From IMG/VR virus record IMGVR_UViG_3300032288_002284, positions 1-29,717 of that record: DNA of 29,717 bases; one strand, given 5' to 3'. Source of the stretch: a virus. Below, one piece after another: positions 13,077 through 21,014 of the stretch (the stretch's first letter is position 1; each line of letters begins with the position of its first letter). A model generated the notes under the pieces. The model did no database searches. It saw only the letters and a program-made list of their open reading frames with translations, and had not been told where the DNA came from. A program made the translations under genes and the position numbers.

Positions 13077-14074
13077 GCACCTCGAACTTCTCCGCGTTTG
13101 TTGATTCTAAAGTTGCTGACGTTGAACGATTGGTCTGAAGCCACTTCAACGAACGCGAAACCATGATTCCATCTGTTTACTCGAGCGTACTCTGGAGTCA
13201 GGTCGCATAGGCAACCAGTTGACCACACAAAAGTCTCGCTGTGAAACATGTCAGCGTCGGCGTGTCCGCTGGTTTGGTGCGAGTGACCAACTAGGACAGT
13301 ATGATGCGTCCGCAAGAATGCACCCCTCGCAGGATTGACTGGACTAAAAATTGACTTGCCTAGTTCATGACCATGAAGGACTGGCAGCTTGCCTAGCATT
13401 ATCGGCAATTGATCGCCAATCATCTCAATACCGAGTCGCTTGCATTGCGTCAACTCGTCAATTCTTACCGCTGCGAGGTCGTAGATTTCAGGGGCTCGAT
13501 TCCAAATAAAGTGATCCCACCGCTCTTCGTGATTGCCTTGCTTGTAGATGATTCTGATTTTTGGAAACTCTGATCGCAACCACTCTAACCCTTCGATGAC
13601 CAATTTGAGTTCCGCTGAAAACTTCCGCTTAGATGGATCGCGTTGATGCCTGCTGACTTGGTAGAAATCTGCGAAGTCTCCATTAATTAGGAGACAGTCA
13701 GGCTTCATCGTCTTCAAACGCTTTACCGCTGCGTCAAACGCAACTTCGGAGTGATATGGGATGTGAACATCGGAAATTATCCCAACACGTTTAGCGTTAA
13801 TCTGGACTGGCTCCCAGCCTTCTGCTAGGGATGGAGGCATCTTAGGCTTCTGGCCGGCCTTACCTTTTTGCCTGATTTGAGTTGCTGACCTCAAATTGCG
13901 TTTACCAGCCGCGCCGCGAATGATGCGTATCACCGTCCTGGCGTGATCGACGTTGGTGAACATCTCGGGATGTTCTTTTTTCGCTTTCTTGGCTAGCCCT
14001 ATGTTCGACGCATCTGGAAACTTGGCGCAGAGTTCTTCAAGATACAATCTCCCCGCTGTTTTGGGACTGCCCAT
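13073..14074 (-). CDS. Calcineurin-like metallophosphoesterase, 333 aa
   Basis: ATG at 14074 with GGAGGT seven bases upstream. All family motifs appear in order: SDVHIP (101-106), NGDFAD (131-136), QGNHEER (179-185), LHGH (233-236) and GHSHQTSG (263-270), so the two-metal site is intact. The first 90 residues are helical and basic and may bind nucleic acid, since they contain a helix-rich segment DASNIGLAKKAKKEHP like a small DNA-binding domain. Family members act on phosphodiesters of DNA, RNA or nucleotides. Located between late tail genes and the early arm; its job in the phage is not known. Confidence 0.88.
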   Translation of the reverse strand: MGSPKTAGRLYLEELCAKFPDASNIGLAKKAKKEHPEMFTNVDHARTVIRIIRGAAGKRNLRSATQIRQKGKAGQKPKMPPSLAEGWEPVQINAKRVGIISDVHIPYHSEVAFDAAVKRLKTMKPDCLLINGDFADFYQVSRHQRDPSKRKFSAELKLVIEGLEWLRSEFPKIRIIYKQGNHEERWDHFIWNRAPEIYDLAAVRIDELTQCKRLGIEMIGDQLPIMLGKLPVLHGHELGKSIFSPVNPARGAFLRTHHTVLVGHSHQTSGHADADMFHSETFVWSTGCLCDLTPEYARVNRWNHGFAFVEVASDQSFNVSNFRINKRGEVRGA

Positions 14075-14447
14075 CGTTTGACCTCCAAATAGAGTAAGCT
14101 TCGTCCATCGTGATTTGTGGCTTGTTTAGCTTCGCGTTGACCGCATTGTGCAATCGAACACCCCAAGCGAAGAATGCTTCTGAACTGCTGAAGTCTGGTT
14201 GATTGTCGGCTTTCCAGTCGGCATAAAACCGCTTGCATTGACAACCATATTGAGGGATCTTCAACTCCCAATCTGCGAGCGTTAATGCATCGTGAACTGT
14301 GCCGTTGTGAAGATCAGCCCATAGCGAGCGAACAAACAGCAAACGTGATCGCAGTTTACTTTCGCCAGTTTGATTTTTGTTGACTGTCCATTGGCCGGCA
14401 TTTCCACCGACAAGAACAATCGTTTTTACGCGAATACTATTGTCCAT
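14037..14447 (-). CDS. Erv/Alr sulfhydryl-oxidase-like protein, 136 aa
   Basis: I start at the ATG at 14447; the frame is open to a TTG at 14489. Residues from about 45 follow the Erv1/Alr helical-bundle pattern: RSLWADLHNGT, then YGCQCKRFYADWK, PDFSSSEAFFAWGVRLHNAVNAKLNKP. The HNxVN helix followed by L-x-KP is characteristic of the FAD-binding part, and the cysteine pair precedes it as in that family, although here it is CxC rather than CxxC. Erv/Alr enzymes make disulfides with FAD and oxygen. It lies directly downstream of an exceptionally cysteine-rich tail protein. Classification is by eye and needs profile support. Confidence 0.6.
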   Translation of the reverse strand: MDNSIRVKTIVLVGGNAGQWTVNKNQTGESKLRSRLLFVRSLWADLHNGTVHDALTLADWELKIPQYGCQCKRFYADWKADNQPDFSSSEAFFAWGVRLHNAVNAKLNKPQITMDEAYSIWRSNDGQSQNSGEIVS

Positions 14448-15733
14448 GTTGGTGCATTGATGCAAAGCGATTGAGTCGTGTTTGTACAAGTTTGAGTGTA
14501 GTTGTAAGTCGTTACATCTAAAAACTTTTCTCCAAATCTAGGCCATCCAACTGCATCATCTCCGCATGGATCGTCGTAATAACAACTTGACGGGAATGGA
14601 GTTTTTCCGACTATGCAATCGCCTAAACTGCCAATTCCAAGATATGGAGGATCAAGCTCAGTTGATGCACCGTTAAAAAGCCCGCCAACTTGAGGCACAA
14701 AAAGGCATCTAGTAGGTTCCTCTGTAGCTGCGCATTGATCATCCGCTGGAAAGTCTATCGCTGTTCTAGTGAGCTCGTCGCATAACCTGGTATCTGGCTC
14801 ATTATCGGTGTAAATATCTATCGTTGGAAACGGAGAGTCGCAATCCGAATAGACATATTGTTCCTGCAAGCCGTCACATGCATTTTCAGGTCGCCACGTT
14901 TGCTCGACAAGCTCACCTGGCGTGCAATCGTAACCGCAACCCTCTCCAGTTGCACTCAAGCAAACCTGGTTAGCGTAATCCTGCTCGTTACAAATCTCTA
15001 CCTCACAACCTTCCTCCGGTATAGCGTCGTTGTTTATTACGACGCTTCCAGTCGGCCAAGCATCGTAAATCTTTACGCGATTAAATGAAAACTCTTGCAA
15101 TAGAAGAACTGGCGTAGTGCAATCAAACGAGCCAGCTGGATTGCTTTCACTTCCCGAGCACAAATTAGCTGGAACGCTTGTTTGCTCAAAACATGAAGAA
15201 TTAGGATCTGCCTCTACCGCGTATTCCGATCCTGAGCCTAGTTCAGTCATTTCAAAGTAACCGTACTCATAAACGTAACTTGTAGATAAAACAAGCTTGC
15301 ATGAGGTCGATCCGTTGCATGTAACAGACTGCTTGCTTGCCCTTACTACGATCTCTTTTGGTCTGTATGAGATCTTTACTTTTGATTCAAGTGTGCCGCT
15401 ACATGACGCGGTCGCAGTACCAATAAAAGTTTGACCAGAATCACAACAGTACTCCAATGGAAGCGGAAAGTCTTGCTCAGTTAAAAACAAAGGAGGTGTC
15501 TTTTTGTCCATGATGTAAACATCGGCTTCCAGCGTGGCCTCATAGGACTGCACGCTGTGCGACGCAAGGCATGTCGTCGTTGTGGTCTGCGTTGTATTAA
15601 ACGTGAATGTTTTAGTCCAGCAACATGTTGATGCGACCCATGAGCCGCCAGTCATCCCGCTAATTGAAATACTCGGCAAATCGCCTACTTCCAAACATTC
15701 GCATGCGCAACAACACCCTCCGAGCTTACCCAT
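14426..15733 (-). CDS. Cysteine-rich tail-tip or receptor-binding protein, 435 aa
   Basis: ATG at 15733 directly follows the preceding stop (TAAATG). About 31 of 435 residues are cysteine (7%), including an N-terminal cluster GGCCCACEC at residues 5-13, a STCCW motif and pairs spread along the chain. The body is Ser/Thr/Asp-rich and strand-like with no collagen repeat. Position after the tape measure and two tail proteins suggests a distal tail or fibre component. The cysteines might form a disulfide-stabilised fibre or bind metal. No family recognised. No signal peptide, so disulfides would have to form in the cytoplasm or after lysis. Confidence 0.75.
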   Translation of the reverse strand: MGKLGGCCCACECLEVGDLPSISISGMTGGSWVASTCCWTKTFTFNTTQTTTTTCLASHSVQSYEATLEADVYIMDKKTPPLFLTEQDFPLPLEYCCDSGQTFIGTATASCSGTLESKVKISYRPKEIVVRASKQSVTCNGSTSCKLVLSTSYVYEYGYFEMTELGSGSEYAVEADPNSSCFEQTSVPANLCSGSESNPAGSFDCTTPVLLLQEFSFNRVKIYDAWPTGSVVINNDAIPEEGCEVEICNEQDYANQVCLSATGEGCGYDCTPGELVEQTWRPENACDGLQEQYVYSDCDSPFPTIDIYTDNEPDTRLCDELTRTAIDFPADDQCAATEEPTRCLFVPQVGGLFNGASTELDPPYLGIGSLGDCIVGKTPFPSSCYYDDPCGDDAVGWPRFGEKFLDVTTYNYTQTCTNTTQSLCINAPTWTIVFA

Positions 15734-16063
15734 TTAGCAAACCTCCACGGCAAGCCATGAGCCGCCAGAACGCAGCAAAACAACGTAAGATCCATTTGCA
15801 ATTGCTGACCCAGGATTCAGTACGTTGAGGATGTCGGTATTTTGCAATACGTTCGACGAGTCAATATATTTTGCCTGAGCTGTCCCTGTCCCTAGCGTGG
15901 TTCCAGCTCTTGCGGTAATCGTCGATGTCGCAACCGCAACCAACACTGACGCTGCCTCTGGAGCTCCAAGAGGACTGCTAGCTTGCGGATTTGCTCCACC
16001 AAGGATCCCCCGCAGCTTTTCAGCTTCGCCCTCACCCAATGCATAGTAAACTTCTTCGGCCAT
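15734..16063 (-). CDS. Small tail-region protein, 109 aa
   Basis: Start overlaps the preceding stop (TAATG at 16063) and the stop abuts the next start. An acidic helix (EEVYYALGEGEAEKLRGIL) is followed by an Ala/Thr/Ser/Gly-rich strand segment (VLVAVATSTITARAGTTLG) and a C-terminal strand ending LAVEVC. Size and composition suit a small structural linker or a stalk that attaches the next protein, but no family is recognised. Strictly coupled with its neighbours in the tail operon. Confidence 0.7.
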   Translation of the reverse strand: MAEEVYYALGEGEAEKLRGILGGANPQASSPLGAPEAASVLVAVATSTITARAGTTLGTGTAQAKYIDSSNVLQNTDILNVLNPGSAIANGSYVVLLRSGGSWLAVEVC

Positions 16064-16941
16064 TATGCCCTCAGGAAGCTAAACGAGATTTCTTTCTTGA
16101 TTCTAAAAGTAAGCACGCTCGGAGTTGTCGATTTAGCTCCAGATCCGTTGAGAGCACCGATTATTGGGAATGTGTTTGTCTTGTCTTTATAGACCTGCGT
16201 ATCGCCAGATCCATCGAGATAATATGGCCCAACATCAAGCCGCTTTTCATCATGCGTCAAAGGATCATAGGTAAACCTGTATTTGATCCTCCACGCTTGA
16301 TAGCCGGCGAATGAACCGAGCTCTGCTTCTTGAACTGCAACCAGAAGCGTTCTGGCTCCATAGGTCTGGCCGTCAGTCACATAGCTTGACGCATTCACGC
16401 AATCATTGCGATCCATGATCGTCTTGAGCTTGAGCGTAGGATCCTCGAACTGAACAAATGAAAATTGACACTGAGTAGATGACGACACTAAAGGCGAGTC
16501 AAACGGAGTGCCAGCTGAGTTAAGCGGCTTTTTAGCCGTTGGCGTTGTATAATCCTCGTCAATTACTCGCTCCCGCGTCGTAAACGAATCGACAGTAAAG
16601 ATCGGAGTCCAGGTCAACGGATCAGGACTAGGTTGATTTTCATCCTGTGCCTTCTGCTGTGCTGTACCTGTCTGGAATCTAGCTTGCACGTTCCAATAAA
16701 GAGTGTGCTTTGTGTCTCGCTCGCAAGTGACCTCATCGCAGATCAAACCAAGCGGCCCATAGATCAAGCCGGCATAGGGCAAACCTGGCGTGTTATAAAG
16801 GACGTCAAGTCGATCAGAGCTAACCTGGTCTGTTTTGACTCGAAAGTTCCAAGTCTCGCCAAAGATCAGCTTAAACCCTTCGCCCTTGCGAGCAAAGCCA
16901 GATCCAGCCCGCAGCTCTGATCCAACCAAACTATTTGCCAT
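16063..16941 (-). CDS. Tail protein after the tape measure, 292 aa
   Basis: ATG at 16941 with GAGG eight bases upstream. The sequence is strand-rich with aromatic and Asp/Thr residues (KLIFGETWNFRV, HTLYWNVQARFQT, WRIKYRFTYDPLTHD), as in distal tail or tail-tip hub proteins, but carries no motif I can name. The gene order (tape measure, this protein, small protein, Cys-rich protein) places it at the position of the distal tail protein. Structural assignment from position only. Confidence 0.7.
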   Translation of the reverse strand: MANSLVGSELRAGSGFARKGEGFKLIFGETWNFRVKTDQVSSDRLDVLYNTPGLPYAGLIYGPLGLICDEVTCERDTKHTLYWNVQARFQTGTAQQKAQDENQPSPDPLTWTPIFTVDSFTTRERVIDEDYTTPTAKKPLNSAGTPFDSPLVSSSTQCQFSFVQFEDPTLKLKTIMDRNDCVNASSYVTDGQTYGARTLLVAVQEAELGSFAGYQAWRIKYRFTYDPLTHDEKRLDVGPYYLDGSGDTQVYKDKTNTFPIIGALNGSGAKSTTPSVLTFRIKKEISFSFLRA

Positions 16942-16942
16942 G

Positions 16943-18820
16943 TTACAACCTCGCCAATCTTGGGGCTTGTCTGTTCAGTTCGTTGGCTTTCTTTTGCTCT
17001 TCAAGAATCGCCTCTTGGATCTTCTTTTGCTCTGCTTGCTGCGTTGCTTTGGCTTGTTGATCACCGAGAAATCGGAAAGCCTCAGCAGTTCCGGCCTTGA
17101 GTGCTGGAGCGATGTTTGCAATTGCTTTTTCTGCTTCTTTGGCTGGAGCCTTTTCCTGTGCCAATCGTTTCTTTTCACGCTCTGCTGCGATCCTACGATC
17201 AAAATCCTCAGCAATAGCCATTTCCTGCTCTGTATAACCAGCGGCCTCGCGTTTTTTTCGGTTGTACTCTTCCTCGCTCATGACAAGTCTGTCGTACTCA
17301 TCGCGCATCGCCATGATCTCTTTGGACACTTTATTTCGCTCATCGGCCTCAGCTTGAACTCCAGCAAGCATCTTCTTTTCAGCCTCTGCTGCTTCTTTGC
17401 GAGCCACTGCTGCTTCCTTCTCAATCGCAGCTTGCTCAGCGAGTACTTTTGCTCGCTCTGCCTCCTGAGCATTGCTCAAGGTTATTTGATCCTGGCGATC
17501 TTGCTCTGCCTGTTTGAGCTCTTCGTACGAATCTAGGATATTGCCAAAAACAGTGTTTTGACCGCTCACGACATCTTGAACAAAGCCAATTGGTGAAATC
17601 ATCGACGATAGATCAGTTTTTTGCAAACCACCGATGATGCTTGTGTAAGCATCGGAGATTAGCCCGATGTTAAAACCAATCACGCCTGGCCCCTCGCCAC
17701 CGCTCTCGGTTTGAAAGAGTTGCCTCAGCCCTTCAGATGCTTTTGATAATAACGGGATAAGCTCTGTGCCTACTTCAACAGCCAAAGCTTTGATATCCCC
17801 TTCTATCTTGCTGTACTGGCCGGCAATGCTGTTGGCAAGTCGCTCATTCATGCCAGCAAACCGGCCACCCTCTTCAGTTGCAGTCATAAAAGCTTTAGCG
17901 ACCATGTCAGCAGAGATCCCGCCGGCTTCCATCTGCTTTTTAAGATCAACCATTGCAATGCCGGTCGTTCTGCTGATCTCCTGCAATGGATTAAAACCAG
18001 CGTTGACCATTTGCAACAGCTCGCCACCCATCAATCGACCATTGGCAGCAACCTGACCAAAAGCGAGCGATAGACTCTGGAACTGCTGAGTGTTTCCTAG
18101 CGAGATCGCTGACATTGAACTGAGTATCCCAGGAATCGATTCGGCAGCTAAGCCAAATTGCATCAATGTTTTCGCTGCGCTGGCAAAATCGCCTGCGTTG
18201 ATCGGGCTTTGCACATCGAGAGCCTTGAATTGATCCATCAGCATCTGCGCTGTGGAAATTGATCCGGTCATCACCTCAAAAGCGATCCTGGTCTGCTCAG
18301 CCTCAGATGCAAACGAGATAGCTTGCTTTAGTCCACTGACAGCAGCTGTTGCGCCAATGTACCCTGCTGCCATGCTCTTAAGCTGGCTCATTGCATTGGC
18401 ATTCGATCCAATAGATCTGGTTTGCTCTTGAACTGATTGCGTGACAGCTCCAAGTGATCGTTGCAAATTGGCCTGAGCAACTCTGAACTGATCAGCAGAC
18501 ATTGTGCCAGCTTCAAGCTTGGCCCTGAGTGCCTGCATTCCGGTTGAATATGCCTCAAGATTAGCAGTTGGGATCTTCACTCCGAGCTTTTGGCTAAGTC
18601 GCTCCTGCATCCTAACGAACGCTTCAGCACTAACACCCCCGGCCCGGTATGCTCGAGCCAACTTATCCATCTCGTCAGCGTACTTATCAAACGGATCAAT
18701 TGACTCCCTAGCGAGCTTGCTGATGCTATTCAACTCAGCCCTAGTAAACTGCCCGTTTTTGCGCAGCTCGTCAACATCGAGCCCAATCTTGATGTTGGCA
18801 ACATTGATCGTTTGAGCCAT
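16943..18820 (-). CDS. Tail tape measure protein, 625 aa
   Basis: ATG at 18820 follows the chaperone stop (TAGATG) with GGGGAGG upstream. Residues about 165-300 match the conserved tape-measure domain (EQTRIAFEVMTGSI, INAGDFASAAKTLMQFG, NGRLMGGELLQMVNAGFNPL). Before it are helical parts and a small hydrophobic stretch near residue 155-170; residues 430-625 are a long Glu/Lys/Gln/Ala coiled coil. The protein sets tail length; at about 1.5 angstrom per residue, 625 residues imply a tail of roughly 90-95 nm. It follows two chaperone frames, as is standard. No lysozyme or peptidase domain is evident. Confidence 0.93.
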   Translation of the reverse strand: MAQTINVANIKIGLDVDELRKNGQFTRAELNSISKLARESIDPFDKYADEMDKLARAYRAGGVSAEAFVRMQERLSQKLGVKIPTANLEAYSTGMQALRAKLEAGTMSADQFRVAQANLQRSLGAVTQSVQEQTRSIGSNANAMSQLKSMAAGYIGATAAVSGLKQAISFASEAEQTRIAFEVMTGSISTAQMLMDQFKALDVQSPINAGDFASAAKTLMQFGLAAESIPGILSSMSAISLGNTQQFQSLSLAFGQVAANGRLMGGELLQMVNAGFNPLQEISRTTGIAMVDLKKQMEAGGISADMVAKAFMTATEEGGRFAGMNERLANSIAGQYSKIEGDIKALAVEVGTELIPLLSKASEGLRQLFQTESGGEGPGVIGFNIGLISDAYTSIIGGLQKTDLSSMISPIGFVQDVVSGQNTVFGNILDSYEELKQAEQDRQDQITLSNAQEAERAKVLAEQAAIEKEAAVARKEAAEAEKKMLAGVQAEADERNKVSKEIMAMRDEYDRLVMSEEEYNRKKREAAGYTEQEMAIAEDFDRRIAAEREKKRLAQEKAPAKEAEKAIANIAPALKAGTAEAFRFLGDQQAKATQQAEQKKIQEAILEEQKKANELNRQAPRLARL

Positions 18821-19228
18821 CTATTTGCTGCCTCCCCAAAACATTGATTTAGCTCGCTCTGCTTGACGCTTGACAGCATCGGCGGATTGAAACAGTTGAC
18901 TCGCTAGACGCTTCTTAGGTCGCTTGTAACGCGATGGCATAAAGTCATCGACCTCCGGCAAGGTTTGACCAGAACGAGCGAATAGAGGCAGATTAACCGC
19001 TTGCAAGATGCTTGCTGTTTGCTGCCATTGTTCGCCCATTGGTTCTACCTTGTCAAAAGCGATCCATTGATCCAATGCGCCCTCAGGCAGCGATTTAAGC
19101 CACCCTTGAACGTCCAGAATCCCCCATTGCAAAGCCAGACGGAAAGCAATTTTTAACCGCTGGCTTCGCTGGATTTTTTTGCCAGATCTTCGACCTCTAA
19201 GGCGGAGTAATTCGAGAGATTCAAGCAA
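18821..19228 (-). CDS. Tail assembly chaperone, downstream (T) frame of a G-GT frameshift pair
   Basis: This frame has no good start of its own; it is reached by a -1 slip at the heptamer A AAA AAA (19180-19174) inside the upstream chaperone frame. The fused GT protein would take 113 residues from the G frame (start 19512) and continue at Ile of this frame for 117 more, about 230 residues. The T part includes AFRLALQWGILDVQGWLKSLP, typical of tail chaperone T domains, and a basic C-terminus. In lambda, gpG and gpGT in a fixed ratio hold the tape measure and recruit the tube protein. Confidence 0.85.
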   Translation of the reverse strand: MLESLELLRLRGRRSGKKIQRSQRLKIAFRLALQWGILDVQGWLKSLPEGALDQWIAFDKVEPMGEQWQQTASILQAVNLPLFARSGQTLPEVDDFMPSRYKRPKKRLASQLFQSADAVKRQAERAKSMFWGGSK

Positions 19229-19512
19229 CGATCATAAATCTGGCCGATCACAACCTTCGGGCAATCCTTGAGCTCATCAGGATCCTCGATGATTTGCTTG
19301 CCGGCTTCATCGACCAAGCAAGCTGAAACCATCAGCCGACGATGCCGAGTGAAATCAAACTTGCCATCCTTCGATTGCATTTTGATTTCAAGATCGGCAG
19401 CGTCAGATTCTGACAACTCACGAATGATAAAGGATTCCCCGTTGATCGTGATCGATTCGGTTTTAAGCGGTCGCTTAGCAACCGCAAAGAACCTGTTCTT
19501 GGCATCACTCAT
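19153..19512 (-). CDS. Tail assembly chaperone, upstream (G) frame
   Basis: 119 residues from the ATG at 19512, nine bases after AGGAGG (an ATG at 19518 is closer than is comfortable). Sequence contains FIIRELSESDAADLEIKMQS and RRLMVSACLVDEAGKQI, the look of the phage tail chaperone family (phage minor tail protein G type). It terminates 7 codons after the slippery stretch, so most ribosomes make this short form. It is followed by the T frame and the tape measure, exactly the lambda G-T-H order. Confidence 0.88.
   Translation of the reverse strand: MSDAKNRFFAVAKRPLKTESITINGESFIIRELSESDAADLEIKMQSKDGKFDFTRHRRLMVSACLVDEAGKQIIEDPDELKDCPKVVIGQIYDRCLNLSNYSALEVEDLAKKSSEASG
19174..19180 (-). promoter_or_regulatory. 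Programmed -1 ribosomal frameshift site, A AAA AAA
   Basis: Seven A residues on the minus strand are phased as GCA AAA AAA TCC in the G frame, so A AAA AAA is in the correct slip register. Slipping back one base yields ATC CAG..., entering the T frame. Phasing was checked by counting from both starts. Confidence 0.88.
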
Positions 19513-19813
19513 CGTCATCTTCCTCCTGAGCTCTGATTGCTAAAGCCTCCTCGACAAATTGACGAGAGAATTCTTCTGGCCGAGTCACTTGGCAATTGTC
19601 AACTCCAAGCTTTTCAGCCTGAAGCATTGCAAACTCTGCCAAAACGTCATCGGTCAATTCATCATGTGGAAACTCAAATAGAGCCTGGATCTGAGCCGAT
19701 TGAGTTTGTGGCAAATAACCGACGAGGACATCCCCGTAGTAAATCTGCCACTGTTTGAGCTCAACAGTTTCACCAGTAAACTTGATGCCAGTCTGCTGCT
19801 GCAATCTAAACAT
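19505..19813 (-). CDS. Small tail-region protein, 102 aa
   Basis: ATG at 19813 has GGAGG with an 8-base spacer; an upstream TTG at 19828 is less likely. The protein begins with a strand-rich half (FRLQQQTGIKFTGETVELKQWQIYYGDV) and ends in helices with a strongly acidic tail (AQEEDDDE). It lies between the tail tube gene and the chaperone pair. Not recognised; the acidic tail and location suggest a tail assembly accessory factor. Confidence 0.68.
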   Translation of the reverse strand: MFRLQQQTGIKFTGETVELKQWQIYYGDVLVGYLPQTQSAQIQALFEFPHDELTDDVLAEFAMLQAEKLGVDNCQVTRPEEFSRQFVEEALAIRAQEEDDDE

Positions 19814-19837
19814 TGCTAAACCCTCCAATCAATGTAA

Positions 19838-20260
19838 TTAAGCAGGCGTGAACGTGATGTCGGTTGCACCATCGAATTGCAGTGTATAGCTGCCCTTCAT
19901 GATTGTGCCTTTTTCGCAACTTGGAAACTTGACCGACTTGACAAAAGCAGTTCCAGCGAGTGATCCAGCACCTGGGAAGGTGATCGTCACGCTGATCCCC
20001 GCGTATGGTTCACTTGATGGAATCATCGCCGTCGTGATCGGCGGAGCTGCACCGAGCCAATTGAACTCGACTTCAACCTCTGGATTCTTTCGCAGATCAC
20101 TTGGCCTGAGTTCTTCATATCCAGTCGTTCCAAGATGCGAGATTTCCAATTGGTCAACGCTGACCGTGAAATCTCCAATCCGAGTGATCTGAGTAGTCAC
20201 CAAACCAGTGCCGGAAATGGTTGCTCCAAGTCCGGTGTCCGCAACAGTCAATGCAGCCAT
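19838..20260 (-). CDS. Major tail (tube) protein, 140 aa
   Basis: ATG at 20260 with AAGGAG upstream. The 140-residue sequence has alternating strands rich in Gly/Thr/Ser with EISHLGTTGYEELRPSDLRKNPEVEVEFNW and ITFPGAGSLAGTAFVKSV near the middle and end, which is the general pattern of phage tube proteins of the lambda V/HK97 type (LxxSDL..PxxxTFxF). It lies between the tail completion protein and the chaperones, where the tube gene is expected. It polymerises as stacked rings around the tape measure. Confidence 0.85.
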   Translation of the reverse strand: MAALTVADTGLGATISGTGLVTTQITRIGDFTVSVDQLEISHLGTTGYEELRPSDLRKNPEVEVEFNWLGAAPPITTAMIPSSEPYAGISVTITFPGAGSLAGTAFVKSVKFPSCEKGTIMKGSYTLQFDGATDITFTPA

Positions 20261-20262
20261 TT

Positions 20263-20679
20263 CTAGGGCTCCTTGTAGTGAACCAAGAGATCAAAAGAAA
20301 CCAAATACCGATGCTCTTGGTTGCCATCGGTCGGTATATCGTTTAGGTACTCATCGCCAGAATCGAAATCGACTCCGCAAAATGTATAACTGCTGACGAC
20401 ACCTCTAAAAGCATCGATTCCAGTCTCACGGATCGCCTTGCTAAGTGCTGATGCTGCAACCCTCGTCAAAGCGTAGCATTCAATGGTAAATCTGGCATGT
20501 GCCGATTTACCAAGCCCGCTCAAGTGATGATCTCGCTGAGTTGATGTCACATAGTAAACCACTGCCGGCAAAGATGCCTTTTGCACCAATGCATCAGGAT
20601 ACATACGTTGACCGATGATGTCGGTCACCGTTGCATAGGTCAGTAGCTTTGTTCTAAGTGCCTCACCGATTCCGCTCAC
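20263..20679 (-). CDS. Tail completion (DUF3168-like) protein, 138 aa
   Basis: GTG start at 20679 with GGAGAG upstream. The pattern GEALRTKLLTYATVTDIIGQRMYPDALVQKASLPAVVYYVTS is characteristic of the tail completion/gpU-like family (DUF3168): helix, a hydrophobic VTDIIG..R.YP segment, then LPAVVY. It caps the tail so it can join the head. Order with gp10-like protein upstream and tube protein downstream agrees. Confidence 0.85.
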   Translation of the reverse strand: MSGIGEALRTKLLTYATVTDIIGQRMYPDALVQKASLPAVVYYVTSTQRDHHLSGLGKSAHARFTIECYALTRVAASALSKAIRETGIDAFRGVVSSYTFCGVDFDSGDEYLNDIPTDGNQEHRYLVSFDLLVHYKEP

Positions 20680-20681
20680 GC

Positions 20682-21014
20682 TTACAGCTCTCCACTGATG
20701 ACGTAAATGGTTCTTGATGCACCCTCGGACGATCCGCTCACCAGCCGCACATATTGCACTCCCTGAAACACATCAGGATTTAGTGCGATGTATCGACTGG
20801 CCGCAACCGTGACGCTGTACTCAGTGCCACCGTTGTAAAGGTCGTAGAAGTTTGTGCCGTCAACACTTGCCTCAAATGTAAACGTCGTCCCGGTTAATGC
20901 TGCTGGAGTCAGCACAGCCAAAGGCACTCGGCCACGGCTCATGCTGATCGATGTTGATGTCGTGCCTGCGTTAGCTATGGTTACCGTGTCGGTTAATGCA
21001 AGATTTTTAGCCAA
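20682..21014 (-). CDS. Small beta-sandwich protein, 110 aa
   Basis: TTG start at 21014, AAGGAG seven bases upstream. Thr/Ser/Ala-rich strands throughout (TVTIANAGTTSTSISMSRG, FTFEASVDGTNFYDLYNGG, YVRLVSGSSEG) suggest an all-beta fold, with an ASVDGTNFYDL segment seen in phage structural proteins that compare replicate 'samples', for instance Ig/fibronectin-like decoration modules. It is inserted between two joining proteins; its role may be surface decoration. Not a recognised family. Confidence 0.7.
   Translation of the reverse strand: MAKNLALTDTVTIANAGTTSTSISMSRGRVPLAVLTPAALTGTTFTFEASVDGTNFYDLYNGGTEYSVTVAASRYIALNPDVFQGVQYVRLVSGSSEGASRTIYVISGEL

Noticed and set aside
13999-14271. 90-residue minus-strand frame across the Erv-like/phosphoesterase junction
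   Set aside because: Runs through two real genes in another frame; Arg/Ser/Gln-rich, no start signal.
16835-17536. 233-residue plus-strand frame opposite the tape measure gene
   Set aside because: Leu/Phe/Cys-rich, low-complexity product that mirrors the Glu/Lys/Gln/Ala-rich coiled coil on the other strand; no ribosome site or neighbours in that direction.
12813-18820. Endolysin and holin search
   Set aside because: No amidase, lysozyme or peptidase motif typical of endolysins in this region; the small HExxH protein is too short and lacks a cell-wall binding part, so I did not call it a lysin.
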